Positions 8,808-16,180 of a stretch of 46,835 nucleotides of DNA are shown here, one piece after another; position 1 is the stretch's first letter; every line of letters starts with the position of its first letter. The DNA comes from Verrucomicrobiota bacterium (lineage in GTDB: Bacteria > Verrucomicrobiota > Verrucomicrobiia > Limisphaerales > J093): NCBI GenBank assembly GCA_029556615.1, contig JAKQDD010000169.1, positions 1 to 46,835 on the forward strand, given 5' to 3'. The translations under genes and the position numbers were made by a program. The notes beneath the pieces were generated by a model that was not told where the DNA came from, made no database searches, and saw nothing but the letters and a program-made list of their open reading frames with translations.

Positions 8808-10205
8808 TCACCCCCGGATCTGGCATAGCAGGTACCGCAGCGCCCGCTTCATCGCCGCCAGCGTCAACTGGGTCGGCGGATACCTCAGCCGCGGATCGAA
8901 ACCCAGCGCCCGACGCATCACCGGCCGCCGATGGCTGAAACTCTCAAACCCCGACCGGCCATGGTACGCCCCCATGCCGCTCTCGCCCTGCCCGCCAAAC
9001 GGCAGCCCCGCCCCTATCATGTGAACCACCGTGTCATTCACACAAACACCCCCCGACTGCGTCGCCGCCAGCACCCGCTCCTGTAATCCCCGATCGCGCG
9101 TGAAAAGATACAACGCCAGCGGGATCGGCCGCCCCCGTAGCATCGCCACCGCCTCATCCATCCCCTCACACACCATCACCGGCAGGATCGGCCCGAAGAT
9201 CTCCTCCCGCATCACCTTCGAGCCGGGCGGCACGTCCGCCAAAATCGTCGGCTCGAGGTAGAGATCCGCCGCATCCCGCCCACCCCCGTGCACAATCCGC
9301 CCCTCGGCCAAATACCCGGTGAGCCGATCGAAATGAGCCCGGTTGATGATCCGGCCGTAATCCGGGCTCCGCTGCGGATCCTCCCCGTAGAACGCGCGAA
9401 TCGCTCCCCGCAGCGCCTCGATCAACGCCCCCGCCACCCGGCGATCCACCAGGATGTGATCCGGCGCCACACACGTCTGGCCCGCGTTCAGGAACTTGCC
9501 CCATGCAATCCGCCGGGCGCTCGTCCCAAGGGGCGCGTCGGCTGCCACCAGACACGGACTCTTGCCGCCCAATTCGAGGATCACCGGCGTAAGATGCCTC
9601 GCCGCAGCCCCCATCACCGCCCGCCCCACCCCGCTGCTCCCGGTGAAAAACACCACATCGAATTGCTCAACCAACAGCGCTTCCGCCGTCTCGCGCCCGC
9701 CTGACACCACCGTCACCACCTCCGCCGGGAACGTCTCCTTGACCATCTGCTCGAGCGCTCCCGCCGTCCGCGGCGCGTGTTCCGAGGGCTTGAGCACCGC
9801 GCAGTTGCCAGCCGCCAGCGCCCCCACCAGCGGCGAGAGCATCAGCTGGCACGGGTAGTTCCACGGACCCAAGATCAGCGCCACGCCATGGGGCTCCGAT
9901 CGCACTTCCCCCCGGGCCGGCCACGCAAACCACGGCGTCCCACGACGCTCCGGCCGCATCCAGCGCCCCAGATGCCGCCGCGCATGCCCGATCTCGCCCA
10001 TCACCAACCCCACTTCCGTGGCGTAGGCGTCCACCGGCGATTTCCGAAGGTCGGCGTGCAACGCCCCCAACAAGGCCGCCTCGTGCGCCTCAAGACCCTC
10101 TCGCAACCGGGCAAGCTGCGCCCGGCGAAACTCGAGCGACCGCGTCGCGCCCGTCAGAAAGAAACTCCGCTGGCGCCCGATAACCTCGGCGAATCCAAGG
10201 CTCAC
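8808..10205 (-). CDS. Aldehyde dehydrogenase, class 3 (ALDH3) type
   Basis: NAD(P)-dependent oxidation of an aldehyde, probably aliphatic or aromatic, to the acid. The family marks are present in order: LILGPWNYP (Asn116), VLKPSEHAP, FFTGSSGVGR, the general base Glu211 in ELGGKSPC, the nucleophile Cys245 in NAGQTCVAPDH, EEIFGPILPV, and PFGGQGESGMGAYHG near the end. The 465-residue length and the LGPWNYP/ELGGKSP pattern are typical of the short class 3 enzymes (YwdH, coniferyl/fatty aldehyde types), which lack the long N-terminus of classes 1 and 2. It lies 21 bases downstream of the slipin gene on the same strand and may be transcribed with it. The substrate cannot be told from sequence. Confidence 0.92.
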   Translation of the reverse strand: MSLGFAEVIGRQRSFFLTGATRSLEFRRAQLARLREGLEAHEAALLGALHADLRKSPVDAYATEVGLVMGEIGHARRHLGRWMRPERRGTPWFAWPARGEVRSEPHGVALILGPWNYPCQLMLSPLVGALAAGNCAVLKPSEHAPRTAGALEQMVKETFPAEVVTVVSGGRETAEALLVEQFDVVFFTGSSGVGRAVMGAAARHLTPVILELGGKSPCLVAADAPLGTSARRIAWGKFLNAGQTCVAPDHILVDRRVAGALIEALRGAIRAFYGEDPQRSPDYGRIINRAHFDRLTGYLAEGRIVHGGGRDAADLYLEPTILADVPPGSKVMREEIFGPILPVMVCEGMDEAVAMLRGRPIPLALYLFTRDRGLQERVLAATQSGGVCVNDTVVHMIGAGLPFGGQGESGMGAYHGRSGFESFSHRRPVMRRALGFDPRLRYPPTQLTLAAMKRALRYLLCQIRG

Positions 10206-10226
10206 AGCAAACTCGCGGACCCAATC

Positions 10227-11057
10227 TCAGGCCGCAGGCGGCGTCGCGCCCGGTGACGGCGGAGTCGTCGGCTCGATCCCCCGCGCCAGGAACGGACGGA
10301 ACAGATCAATCGGGATCGGCAGGAACGTCGTCGTGTTGTGCTCGCTCGAGATCTCCCGCATGGTCTGCAGGAACCGCAATTGAAGCGCGATGGGCTGGGC
10401 GCTGATCATCGCCGCCGCCTGGACCAGTTTCTCCGCCGCCTGATACTCGCCCTCCGCGTTGATGATCTTCGCGCGCCGCTCCCGCTCGGTCTCCGCCTGC
10501 TTCGCCATGGCCCGCTTCATGCCCTCCGGCAACGCCACGTCCCGCACCTCGACCGCCGTCACCTTGATCCCCCACGGGTCCGTGTGCCGGTCAATGATCT
10601 CCTGCAGCGTCTGGTTGATCTTCTCCCGATGCGACAGCAGATCGTCCAGGTCCGCCTGCCCCAGCACGCTCCGCAGCGTCGTCTGCGCCACCAGTGACGT
10701 CGCCTTCAGGAAGTTCTCGACCTTCACCACCGCCGCCTCCGGATTCACCACCCGAAAGTAAATCACCGCGTCCACCGTCGCCGGCACGTTGTCCCGCGTC
10801 ATCACCTCCTGCCGCGGCACGTCAATCGTGATCACCCGCAAATCCATCTTCACCATCCGATCCACGATCGGGATCAGAAAGATCAACCCCGGCCCCTTGG
10901 CCCCCAGGAGCTTCCCCAGTCGAAACACCACGCCCCGCTCATACTCCCGCAGCACCCGCACCATGCTCGGGAGGACAAACGAGGCAAATACCACCAGCGC
11001 CACTAACCACGCCACCAGGTTCATCAGCCCGCCCACCTGCACATTCACGCCGTCCAT
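10227..11057 (-). CDS. Slipin (stomatin-like SPFH membrane protein)
   Basis: An N-terminal hydrophobic segment (about residues 12-32, [16 protein letters not shown]) anchors the protein. The SPFH/band 7 domain follows with [46 protein letters not shown] and [10 protein letters not shown] charged coiled-coil region ([19 protein letters not shown]) comes next, as in stomatin and bacterial slipins. Family members assemble into ring-like membrane microdomain scaffolds. The partner is the NfeD protease encoded just upstream (28-base gap), the usual slipin/NfeD pairing, and the protease may act on the slipin C-terminus as described for the Pyrococcus pair. The start at 11057 has GGAAAGGAACC upstream. 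Confidence 0.92.
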   Translation of the reverse strand: MDGVNVQVGGLMNLVAWLVALVVFASFVLPSMVRVLREYERGVVFRLGKLLGAKGPGLIFLIPIVDRMVKMDLRVITIDVPRQEVMTRDNVPATVDAVIYFRVVNPEAAVVKVENFLKATSLVAQTTLRSVLGQADLDDLLSHREKINQTLQEIIDRHTDPWGIKVTAVEVRDVALPEGMKRAMAKQAETERERRAKIINAEGEYQAAEKLVQAAAMISAQPIALQLRFLQTMREISSEHNTTTFLPIPIDLFRPFLARGIEPTTPPSPGATPPAA

Positions 11058-11085
11058 AGGTTGGTTCCTTTCCCGATTCCGAGGT

Positions 11086-12381
11086 TCAACCGCCTTTGCC
11101 GCCCGCAGGCTTCACCCGCAAGGTGAGACCGCGAACCGCCACAATCTCGACCGCCTCGCCCGCAGCGACCGGCGTCTCGCTCACCGCATTCCAGTACTCG
11201 CCGTCCACCATCACCTTGCCCGACCTCGTGTCAATCGCCACCAGCGCCGTCGTCACCCGCCCCAGCCACGTCTCCGTGCCCACCTTCACCGGCCACCACT
11301 GCGCCCGCAGCCCGGCACCCACCACACACACGAAAAACCCCGCCGTCAGCACCGTCGCCGGCACCACAAACGCCAGCGAAAGCCGAAAGGCCGCCCCCGC
11401 CCGGTCAAAGAGCAGAAACGACCCCAGCCCAAACGCCACCACGCCGCCCACGGTCAACACGCCGTGGCTGGGCGCAAAGATGTCGATCAGGAACAACGCC
11501 ACCGCCAGCCCGATCAACGCCAGACCCGCAACGTTCACCGGCAATACCGACGCCATGTACAACGCCAGCACCAAGGCAATGCCCCCCACCACCCCGGGAA
11601 ATATCGACCCCGGATTGCTCAGCTCCCCCAGAATCCCGTAAATCGCCACCAGCATCAGCACAAATAATACCTCCGGCCGCCACAACGACTGAAAAACCCG
11701 CTCCCGCGCCACCATCGGAATCGCCGTCACCACCGCCCCCGCCGTCCGCAACGGCCGCCCCCGCACTTCCCGCCCCTCGAGCTTCTGCAGCAGCTCCGGC
11801 AGATCCGCCGCCAGCAGGTCCACTACCCCAAGCTCCAAGGCCTTCTCCGCCGTAATGCTCGTGCTGTCCCGAACCGCCGATCGCGCCCACTCGATGTTCC
11901 GCGACCGCTTCGCCGCAATCGTCTCGATGTAGCTGATCGTGTAGTTCTCGATCTTCTGCTTCATCACGTCATCCGGCGACCCCGATTCCCCCAGCCCACC
12001 CACCGCCACCGGATGCGCCGCCCCAATCGTCGTGTTCGGCGCCATCGCCGCCACGTCCGCCGCCAGCGTGATGAAACACCCCGCGCTCGTCGCCCCCGCC
12101 GACGCCGGCGCCACATACACCACCACCGGCACCGGCGCCTCGTACAGCGCCTGCACAATCTCCTTGGTCGACTCCAGCAACCCCCCCGGCGTGTCCAACT
12201 GCAATACCAGACATTCCATCGACTCCCGCGCCGCCACCGCCACCGCCCGCGCCGTGTACCCGGCCGTCGCCGGCCCAATCGCCCCCTCGACCCGCATCAA
12301 CCCCACCGTCGTCGCCCCTTGGGACGATGCCGCCCAGCCCGCCAAGGCCGCGACCGCCCATGACATGATACCGGGTTTCAT
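11086..12381 (-). CDS. nfeD: NfeD-type membrane serine protease (ClpP-like), long form
   Basis: This is a long-form NfeD of 431 residues. A signal peptide (about 1-22) precedes a ClpP-class serine protease domain: [33 protein letters not shown] with the candidate catalytic Ser99, [10 protein letters not shown] and [14 protein letters not shown]. Four to five transmembrane helices follow (about residues 225-345), then a C-terminal soluble OB-fold NfeD domain ([12 protein letters not shown] ... [15 protein letters not shown]). It is encoded directly upstream of the slipin gene and probably cleaves it. The ATG at 12381 has no Shine-Dalgarno sequence but a promoter-like pair sits right in front of it, so translation may be leaderless. 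Confidence 0.92.
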   Translation of the reverse strand: MKPGIMSWAVAALAGWAASSQGATTVGLMRVEGAIGPATAGYTARAVAVAARESMECLVLQLDTPGGLLESTKEIVQALYEAPVPVVVYVAPASAGATSAGCFITLAADVAAMAPNTTIGAAHPVAVGGLGESGSPDDVMKQKIENYTISYIETIAAKRSRNIEWARSAVRDSTSITAEKALELGVVDLLAADLPELLQKLEGREVRGRPLRTAGAVVTAIPMVARERVFQSLWRPEVLFVLMLVAIYGILGELSNPGSIFPGVVGGIALVLALYMASVLPVNVAGLALIGLAVALFLIDIFAPSHGVLTVGGVVAFGLGSFLLFDRAGAAFRLSLAFVVPATVLTAGFFVCVVGAGLRAQWWPVKVGTETWLGRVTTALVAIDTRSGKVMVDGEYWNAVSETPVAAGEAVEIVAVRGLTLRVKPAGGKGG

Positions 12382-12387
12382 GCGGCC

Positions 12388-12416
12388 AACATAGCCGACC
12401 CCCTCCCGCTCCGCAA
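12388..12416 (-). promoter_or_regulatory. Candidate promoter of the nfeD-slipin genes
   Basis: On the minus strand TTGCGG (12416-12411) and TATGTT (12393-12388) are 17 bases apart. The predicted transcription start falls within a few bases of the nfeD ATG at 12381, and no ribosome binding site precedes that ATG, so a leaderless mRNA is plausible. Consensus matching only. Confidence 0.35.
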
Positions 12417-12454
12417 CGTTCGTTAATACAAGGTGCCAGGCTCCAGAAACCGCA

Positions 12455-13201
12455 TCAGCCCCGGCTCACCCCGGCGGCCGCGCTCTCCTCCGTCCTCCGT
12501 CCTCGGGCGTCGGCCCCCACCAACACCACAAACTCCCCTTTCCACGCGCGCTCCCGGTGCGCCGACCGCAGCGCCGCCGCCGTCCCCCGCACCACTTCCT
12601 CGAACCGCTTCGTCAACTCCCGCGCCAACACCACCTCCCGCTCCGGATATACCCCCTCGAGCTCCTCCAACAGCCGATCGATCCGATGCGGCGATTCGTA
12701 CAACACCAGCGTCCCCGGCACGAACCGCACCGCCTCGAGCACGCGACGCCGCGCGCCGCTCTTGTGCGGCAAGAAACCGACGAAATGGAACTCCGCCGAT
12801 GACAGCCCGCTGATCGATAACGCCGCCACCAGCGCGCACGGCCCCGGCACCGACTCGACCCGATGCCCGCCCGCCCGCGCCGCTTGCACCACGCGCTCGC
12901 CCGGGTCGCTGATCCCAGGGCTCCCGGCGTCCGTGACCAGCGCCACCGTCTCGCCTCGCGCCAACCGCAGCAGTATCTCCTCGCTCCGCCGGGCCTCGTT
13001 GAACCGATGATAGCTGATCAGCGGCTTGACGATCTCGTAATGCCTCAACAACTGCCCCGACCGCCGAGTGTCCTCGGCGGCAACCACGTCGCACTCGCGC
13101 AACACCCGCAGCGCGCGCAGCGTCATGTCCTCGAGGTTCCCAATCGGCGTGGCCACCAGATACAAAGTCCCAGGCTCCAACGGCGGCGGCGTTGCGTTCA
13201 T
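12455..13201 (-). CDS. rsmI: 16S rRNA 2'-O-ribose C1402 methyltransferase RsmI
   Basis: A SAM-dependent tetrapyrrole-methylase-fold enzyme that modifies C1402 in the ribosomal decoding centre. Key motifs: GTLYLVATPIGNLEDMTLRA at the N-terminus, CDVVAAEDTRRSGQLL, ISYHRFNE, VALVTDAGSPGISDPG, VPGPCALVAALSISGL, FVGFLPHKS and VLYESPHRI. The C-terminal half carries ELTKRFEEV. The frame is open further upstream, but the ATG at 13201 (MNATPPPLEPG) follows GGGGG and removes an unrelated leader, giving 248 residues, somewhat shorter than E. coli RsmI. The last 20 residues are low-complexity. Confidence 0.93.
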   Translation of the reverse strand: MNATPPPLEPGTLYLVATPIGNLEDMTLRALRVLRECDVVAAEDTRRSGQLLRHYEIVKPLISYHRFNEARRSEEILLRLARGETVALVTDAGSPGISDPGERVVQAARAGGHRVESVPGPCALVAALSISGLSSAEFHFVGFLPHKSGARRRVLEAVRFVPGTLVLYESPHRIDRLLEELEGVYPEREVVLARELTKRFEEVVRGTAAALRSAHRERAWKGEFVVLVGADARGRRTEESAAAGVSRG

Positions 13202-13322
13202 GCCCCCAGTAAGCCACGCCCGCGCCGGTTTGTGGAGCCCCGCCTTTTTGCTTGACTTTTGACCGCCAAATGTCTCCTCTTGGCCCCAGAACTTAGCCCA
13301 GTCTCCACCGAAACGGCTGGTA

Positions 13323-13344
13323 TTCCGCGCGCGGGTGCGCGGAA
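13323..13344 (+). repeat. Perfect hairpin upstream of the PEP-CTERM gene
   Basis: TTCCGCGC (13323-13330) and GCGCGGAA (13337-13344) form an 8-base stem with a 6-base loop, 50 bases before the PEP-CTERM start codon. It lies in the 192-base divergent gap between rsmI and the exoprotein gene and could be an operator or a leader hairpin. No clear promoter elements were seen around it. Confidence 0.5.
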
Positions 13345-13393
13345 GCCGTGGGAACAAAGGGTGATCAGGCTGAGTCGAGCGAATGGAACTGAT

Positions 13394-14233
13394 ATGAACA
13401 TCAAAGTTGGCGTGCTGGCCGCAGCGACAGCTGCGTTGCTCATCGCCCCCGCCCAGGCCGATTGGGATCCCGCTGACGGCTGGAAATGGGTGCAATACCC
13501 TGATCTTCGCATTGACCCCCAAGTGGGTCCACTGGGCATCGACATTGCCGTCGGTAATTCATCGGGATTCCAGCGCGTAGTGGCAGACGACTTTCTGTGC
13601 ACTTCCACCGGCCCCATCCAGGATATCCACCTTTGGATGTCCTTTGTGAATGACTATATACCTCCCGGATTCACCCCGGCAGACCTCGTCTTCAACTTGG
13701 GGATCTGGAGTGATATACCTGCGGGCTCTGGCCAAGTGCCTTGGAGCATGCCCGGCGGTCCCGACCCCCTTTGGCAAGCGTCGATGCAGCCGACTGGCAC
13801 TCGGGTAGTCGAGGTCCTTCCTGGCGAGCCTTGGTGGGATCCCGGAACCACATACCCCTCTGGATTTGACACTCAAGTGTGGCAGTTCAATTTTGACCCC
13901 GTTGACAACCCCTACATCCAGAAGGGCACACCGACAGACCCAATTGTCTACTGGCTATCCGTCGCCGTGGTCGGGTACATCGATCCCTCCGGACAGATCG
14001 TGTACGACGATCACATCGGATGGAAGACCTCGGCAGACCAGTGGAATGACGACGCGGTCTACTGGGATGATGTGCGCGGGTGGGTCGAGTTGCGCTATCA
14101 ACCGCCGCACCCACTGGCTGGCGAGAGCCTCGACATGGCCTTCGTCATCACCACGCCGGAACCGGCCACCTACGGACTCATCGCCGGCCTCGGCTTGATC
14201 GGGTTCGCCGTGCTCCGTCGGCGCGTTTCCTGA
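13394..14233 (+). CDS. PEP-CTERM sorting-signal exoprotein
   Basis: The 279-residue protein has a signal peptide at 1-23 (KVGVLAAATAALLIAPAQA) and a classic PEP-CTERM tail: TPEPATYGLIAGLGLIGFAV then LRRRVS. The tail should be recognised by an exosortase, cut and anchored or released at the cell surface. The body is rich in Trp, Asp and Pro (WDPADGWKWVQYPD, VADDFLC, DQWNDDAVYW), looks all-beta and has no catalytic motif. Start chosen at ATG 13394, the first Met before the signal peptide; the upstream open frame is non-coding. Base composition is less GC-rich than that of its neighbours. A strong terminator follows. No exosortase gene lies in the window, so sorting would rely on one elsewhere. 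Confidence 0.85.
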   Translation: MNIKVGVLAAATAALLIAPAQADWDPADGWKWVQYPDLRIDPQVGPLGIDIAVGNSSGFQRVVADDFLCTSTGPIQDIHLWMSFVNDYIPPGFTPADLVFNLGIWSDIPAGSGQVPWSMPGGPDPLWQASMQPTGTRVVEVLPGEPWWDPGTTYPSGFDTQVWQFNFDPVDNPYIQKGTPTDPIVYWLSVAVVGYIDPSGQIVYDDHIGWKTSADQWNDDAVYWDDVRGWVELRYQPPHPLAGESLDMAFVITTPEPATYGLIAGLGLIGFAVLRRRVS

Positions 14234-14279
14234 CCGGTCCTGTCCAACAGTCCATAGACAAGTTCCTACGCTCGACTTG

Positions 14280-14318
14280 ACGAGGCGCGGAAGTCCCCTT
14301 CCGCGCCTCGTTCGTTTT
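14280..14318 (+). terminator. Rho-independent terminator after the PEP-CTERM gene
   Basis: ACGAGGCGCGGAAG (14280-14293) pairs perfectly with CTTCCGCGCCTCGT (14298-14311) across a 4-base loop, followed by TCGTTTT. It sits 47 bases after the stop codon. Confidence 0.85.
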
Positions 14319-14372
14319 CCAACTCCCGTCGCGCAGCTCAAAAAGACGCCCGCCGAGACCCCTCGAGCTTTT

Positions 14373-14525
14373 CCCAGACTGCGCTGGGAACATGGGCTTC
14401 GCCTGCGGCGAGCAGCACCGCCGGATCGCGCGGGCAACCTCGACAACATGTTGGTAGATGTTTTCTGACAAGGGGCTAGGCCGGTGACCGAATGAGTGCA
14501 CCTTCTTGAGCCAGCGCAGTCTGGG
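14373..14525. repeat. Inverted repeat pair enclosing 123 non-coding bases
   Basis: CCCAGACTGCGCTGG (14373-14387) and its exact complement CCAGCGCAGTCTGGG (14511-14525) bracket a stretch without a gene, between the PEP-CTERM terminator and the 3' end of the radical SAM gene amrS. The rest of 14319-14597 shows no gene. It resembles the ends of a small non-autonomous element, though no second copy was noticed here. Confidence 0.55.
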
Positions 14526-14597
14526 GAAGGGCACTTGAGCGGATGCTCCGCTCTGAATCCTGGGGGTCTTGGCAGGCAACGGCCTGCGGAAGCCGGG

Positions 14598-15905
14598 TCA
14601 GCCCCTGGCCGGCGGCGGGCTCCAGACGCCGGCGATGCGGGTGCCGCAGTCCGGGCAGGCGCCGGTGCGGAGTCGGTTGCGGGTGATGGCGAACACGTCG
14701 CGTTCGATGAGGGCGGCGTGGCACTTGGGGCAGAAGGTGGTTTCGGCGTCGGGGAGGCCGCGGACGTTGCCGATATAGACGTGGTGGAGGCCTTCGCCGC
14801 GGGCCAATTCCCGGGCTCGCAGGAGGGTATCGAGGGGTGTGGGGGGCAGGTGGGTGAGTTTATGCTGGGGCTGGAATCGGGAGACATGGAGGGGACAATC
14901 GGGTCCGAGATGGGCGGCGACCCAGGCGGCGAGCCGCCGGAACACGTCGGGGGCATCGGTGTAGGTTGGCACGACGAGGTGGATGACCTCGATCCAGACG
15001 CCCAGTTCGCGAAGCACGCGGAGGGTACGGAGGACCGGCTCGAGCCGGCCCGAGTTCAGCTTTTGATAAATGCCCTCATCGAAGCCCTTGAGGTCGACGT
15101 GGGCGGCGTCCACGAAAGGGGCCAATTCGCGGAGTGGCCGTTCCTCGATCGAGCCGCAGGTGACGAGCACGTTGCGGAGGCCTCGGGCGCGGACCTGGCG
15201 GCAGGATTCGAGGGTGTACTCGTAGAAGGCGGTGGGTTCCGAGTACGTGTAGGAGACGGTGGCGCAGGCGAGCGCCTCGGCCACCGCCGCGAGGTCCTCG
15301 GGGAACAGGCTCAGCGACTGCAGTTGGGCGCGGGTGAGTGACGCCGGCAAGGGGGGGCGCAGCCGGAACTCGGGTCCGCGAGGGTCCTTGGTTTCCTCGG
15401 GTTTACGTTGGGAGATTTCCCAGTTCTGGCAATTCAGGCAGCGGAAGACGCAGCCGGCGGTGGCGACGGAGAACGATCTGCTGCCGGGGAGGTAATGGAA
15501 CAGCGGTTTTTTCTCGATGGGATCGACATGAAACGTGCAGGGGTTTCCGTAGGCGAGAGTGTAGAGGGTGCCGTTGCGGTTGATCCGGTTACGGCAATGG
15601 CTGCGGTCTCCGGGTTTGAGGAGGCAGTTATTAGGGCAGAGCTTGCACTGGACGTTCGGGCCGAGCTTGAGGTAGTGGAGGGCCTCGCGCGCCCAACCGC
15701 GCTGTTGCCAGAGGGCCCAGAGGGCATCGTCCGGGGCGTCGCCCGGGAAGATGTCGGCGGAGGCGGCGCGCTGGCGCCAGCGTGCGAGCCAGGGGAACCA
15801 GGAGTCGGCTGCGAAGAGCGCGAGCGTGGCGTCGGCACCCCAGAGGAGAGCCTGTCGTCGCGGGATTGGCCGCGTGGTGCTTCCGGGTTGGGGTACGCGT
15901 GTCAT
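14598..15905 (-). CDS. amrS: AmmeMemoRadiSam system radical SAM enzyme
   Basis: This is the radical SAM component of the AmmeMemoRadiSam system, whose biochemical role is not settled. N-terminal cysteines CKLCPNNC (87-94) and C104 precede the SAM-cluster motif CVFRCLNC (Cys152, 156, 159) followed by QNWEIS, the family signature. TYSEPTAFYEYTLE, DLKGFDEGIYQKL and HLVVPTYTD are further family blocks. The tail holds two CxxC pairs (CPKC and CPDC), a zinc-ribbon-like end. The N-terminus reads PIPRRQALLWGADATL with a hydrophobic stretch, a Tat-like or membrane-anchoring leader that short family members lack. The start ATG overlaps the stop of the small membrane protein gene by 4 bases. It is the last gene of a six-gene operon that also encodes the Memo and AMMECR1 partners as one protein. 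Confidence 0.93.
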   Translation of the reverse strand: MTRVPQPGSTTRPIPRRQALLWGADATLALFAADSWFPWLARWRQRAASADIFPGDAPDDALWALWQQRGWAREALHYLKLGPNVQCKLCPNNCLLKPGDRSHCRNRINRNGTLYTLAYGNPCTFHVDPIEKKPLFHYLPGSRSFSVATAGCVFRCLNCQNWEISQRKPEETKDPRGPEFRLRPPLPASLTRAQLQSLSLFPEDLAAVAEALACATVSYTYSEPTAFYEYTLESCRQVRARGLRNVLVTCGSIEERPLRELAPFVDAAHVDLKGFDEGIYQKLNSGRLEPVLRTLRVLRELGVWIEVIHLVVPTYTDAPDVFRRLAAWVAAHLGPDCPLHVSRFQPQHKLTHLPPTPLDTLLRARELARGEGLHHVYIGNVRGLPDAETTFCPKCHAALIERDVFAITRNRLRTGACPDCGTRIAGVWSPPPARG

Positions 15906-16165
15906 GGTGTGGGTCGGCTGCGGATCCAGCCCCAGCGCCGCATGGCAAGGTAGATCGCCGGGATCGAGTGCACAAGGGTCAGGAGGATGAGGGGGGCATG
16001 AAGGAGCTTATGGCATTCGAGGGCGGTAGTTTCATCCAGCCAGCGGCCCAGTCCGAAGCGTCCGCTGATGCAGTAGCCGGTCAGCAGAAATGCCAGGATG
16101 GTGGGGATGAGGACCCATCCGGTCCACCGGACGAGGCGCAGGCACGTGGCGTCGAATCGTGGCAT
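15902..16165 (-). CDS. Small two-helix membrane protein of the AmmeMemoRadiSam operon
   Basis: The 87 residues contain two predicted transmembrane helices (about 15-33 and 57-75) joined by a short loop with a positively charged end (MRRWGWIRSRP). His52, His56 and His66 sit in and near the second helix (CHKLLHAPLILLTLVHSIP), which recalls haem-ligating helices of small b-type cytochromes; this is a guess. It overlaps amrS by 4 bases (ATGA) and starts 15 bases after the spermidine-synthase-like gene, so its synthesis is tied to theirs. It could deliver electrons to, or anchor, a partner in the system. I do not recognise the family. Confidence 0.8.
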   Translation of the reverse strand: MPRFDATCLRLVRWTGWVLIPTILAFLLTGYCISGRFGLGRWLDETTALECHKLLHAPLILLTLVHSIPAIYLAMRRWGWIRSRPTP

Positions 16166-16180
16166 AGTGAGACCTCCGGA

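Noticed and set aside
12423..13217. Minus-strand open frame of 264 codons over rsmI
   Set aside because: It is a different frame of the same strand; the rsmI frame carries all family motifs and this one is composed of Gly/Arg/Ala without any.
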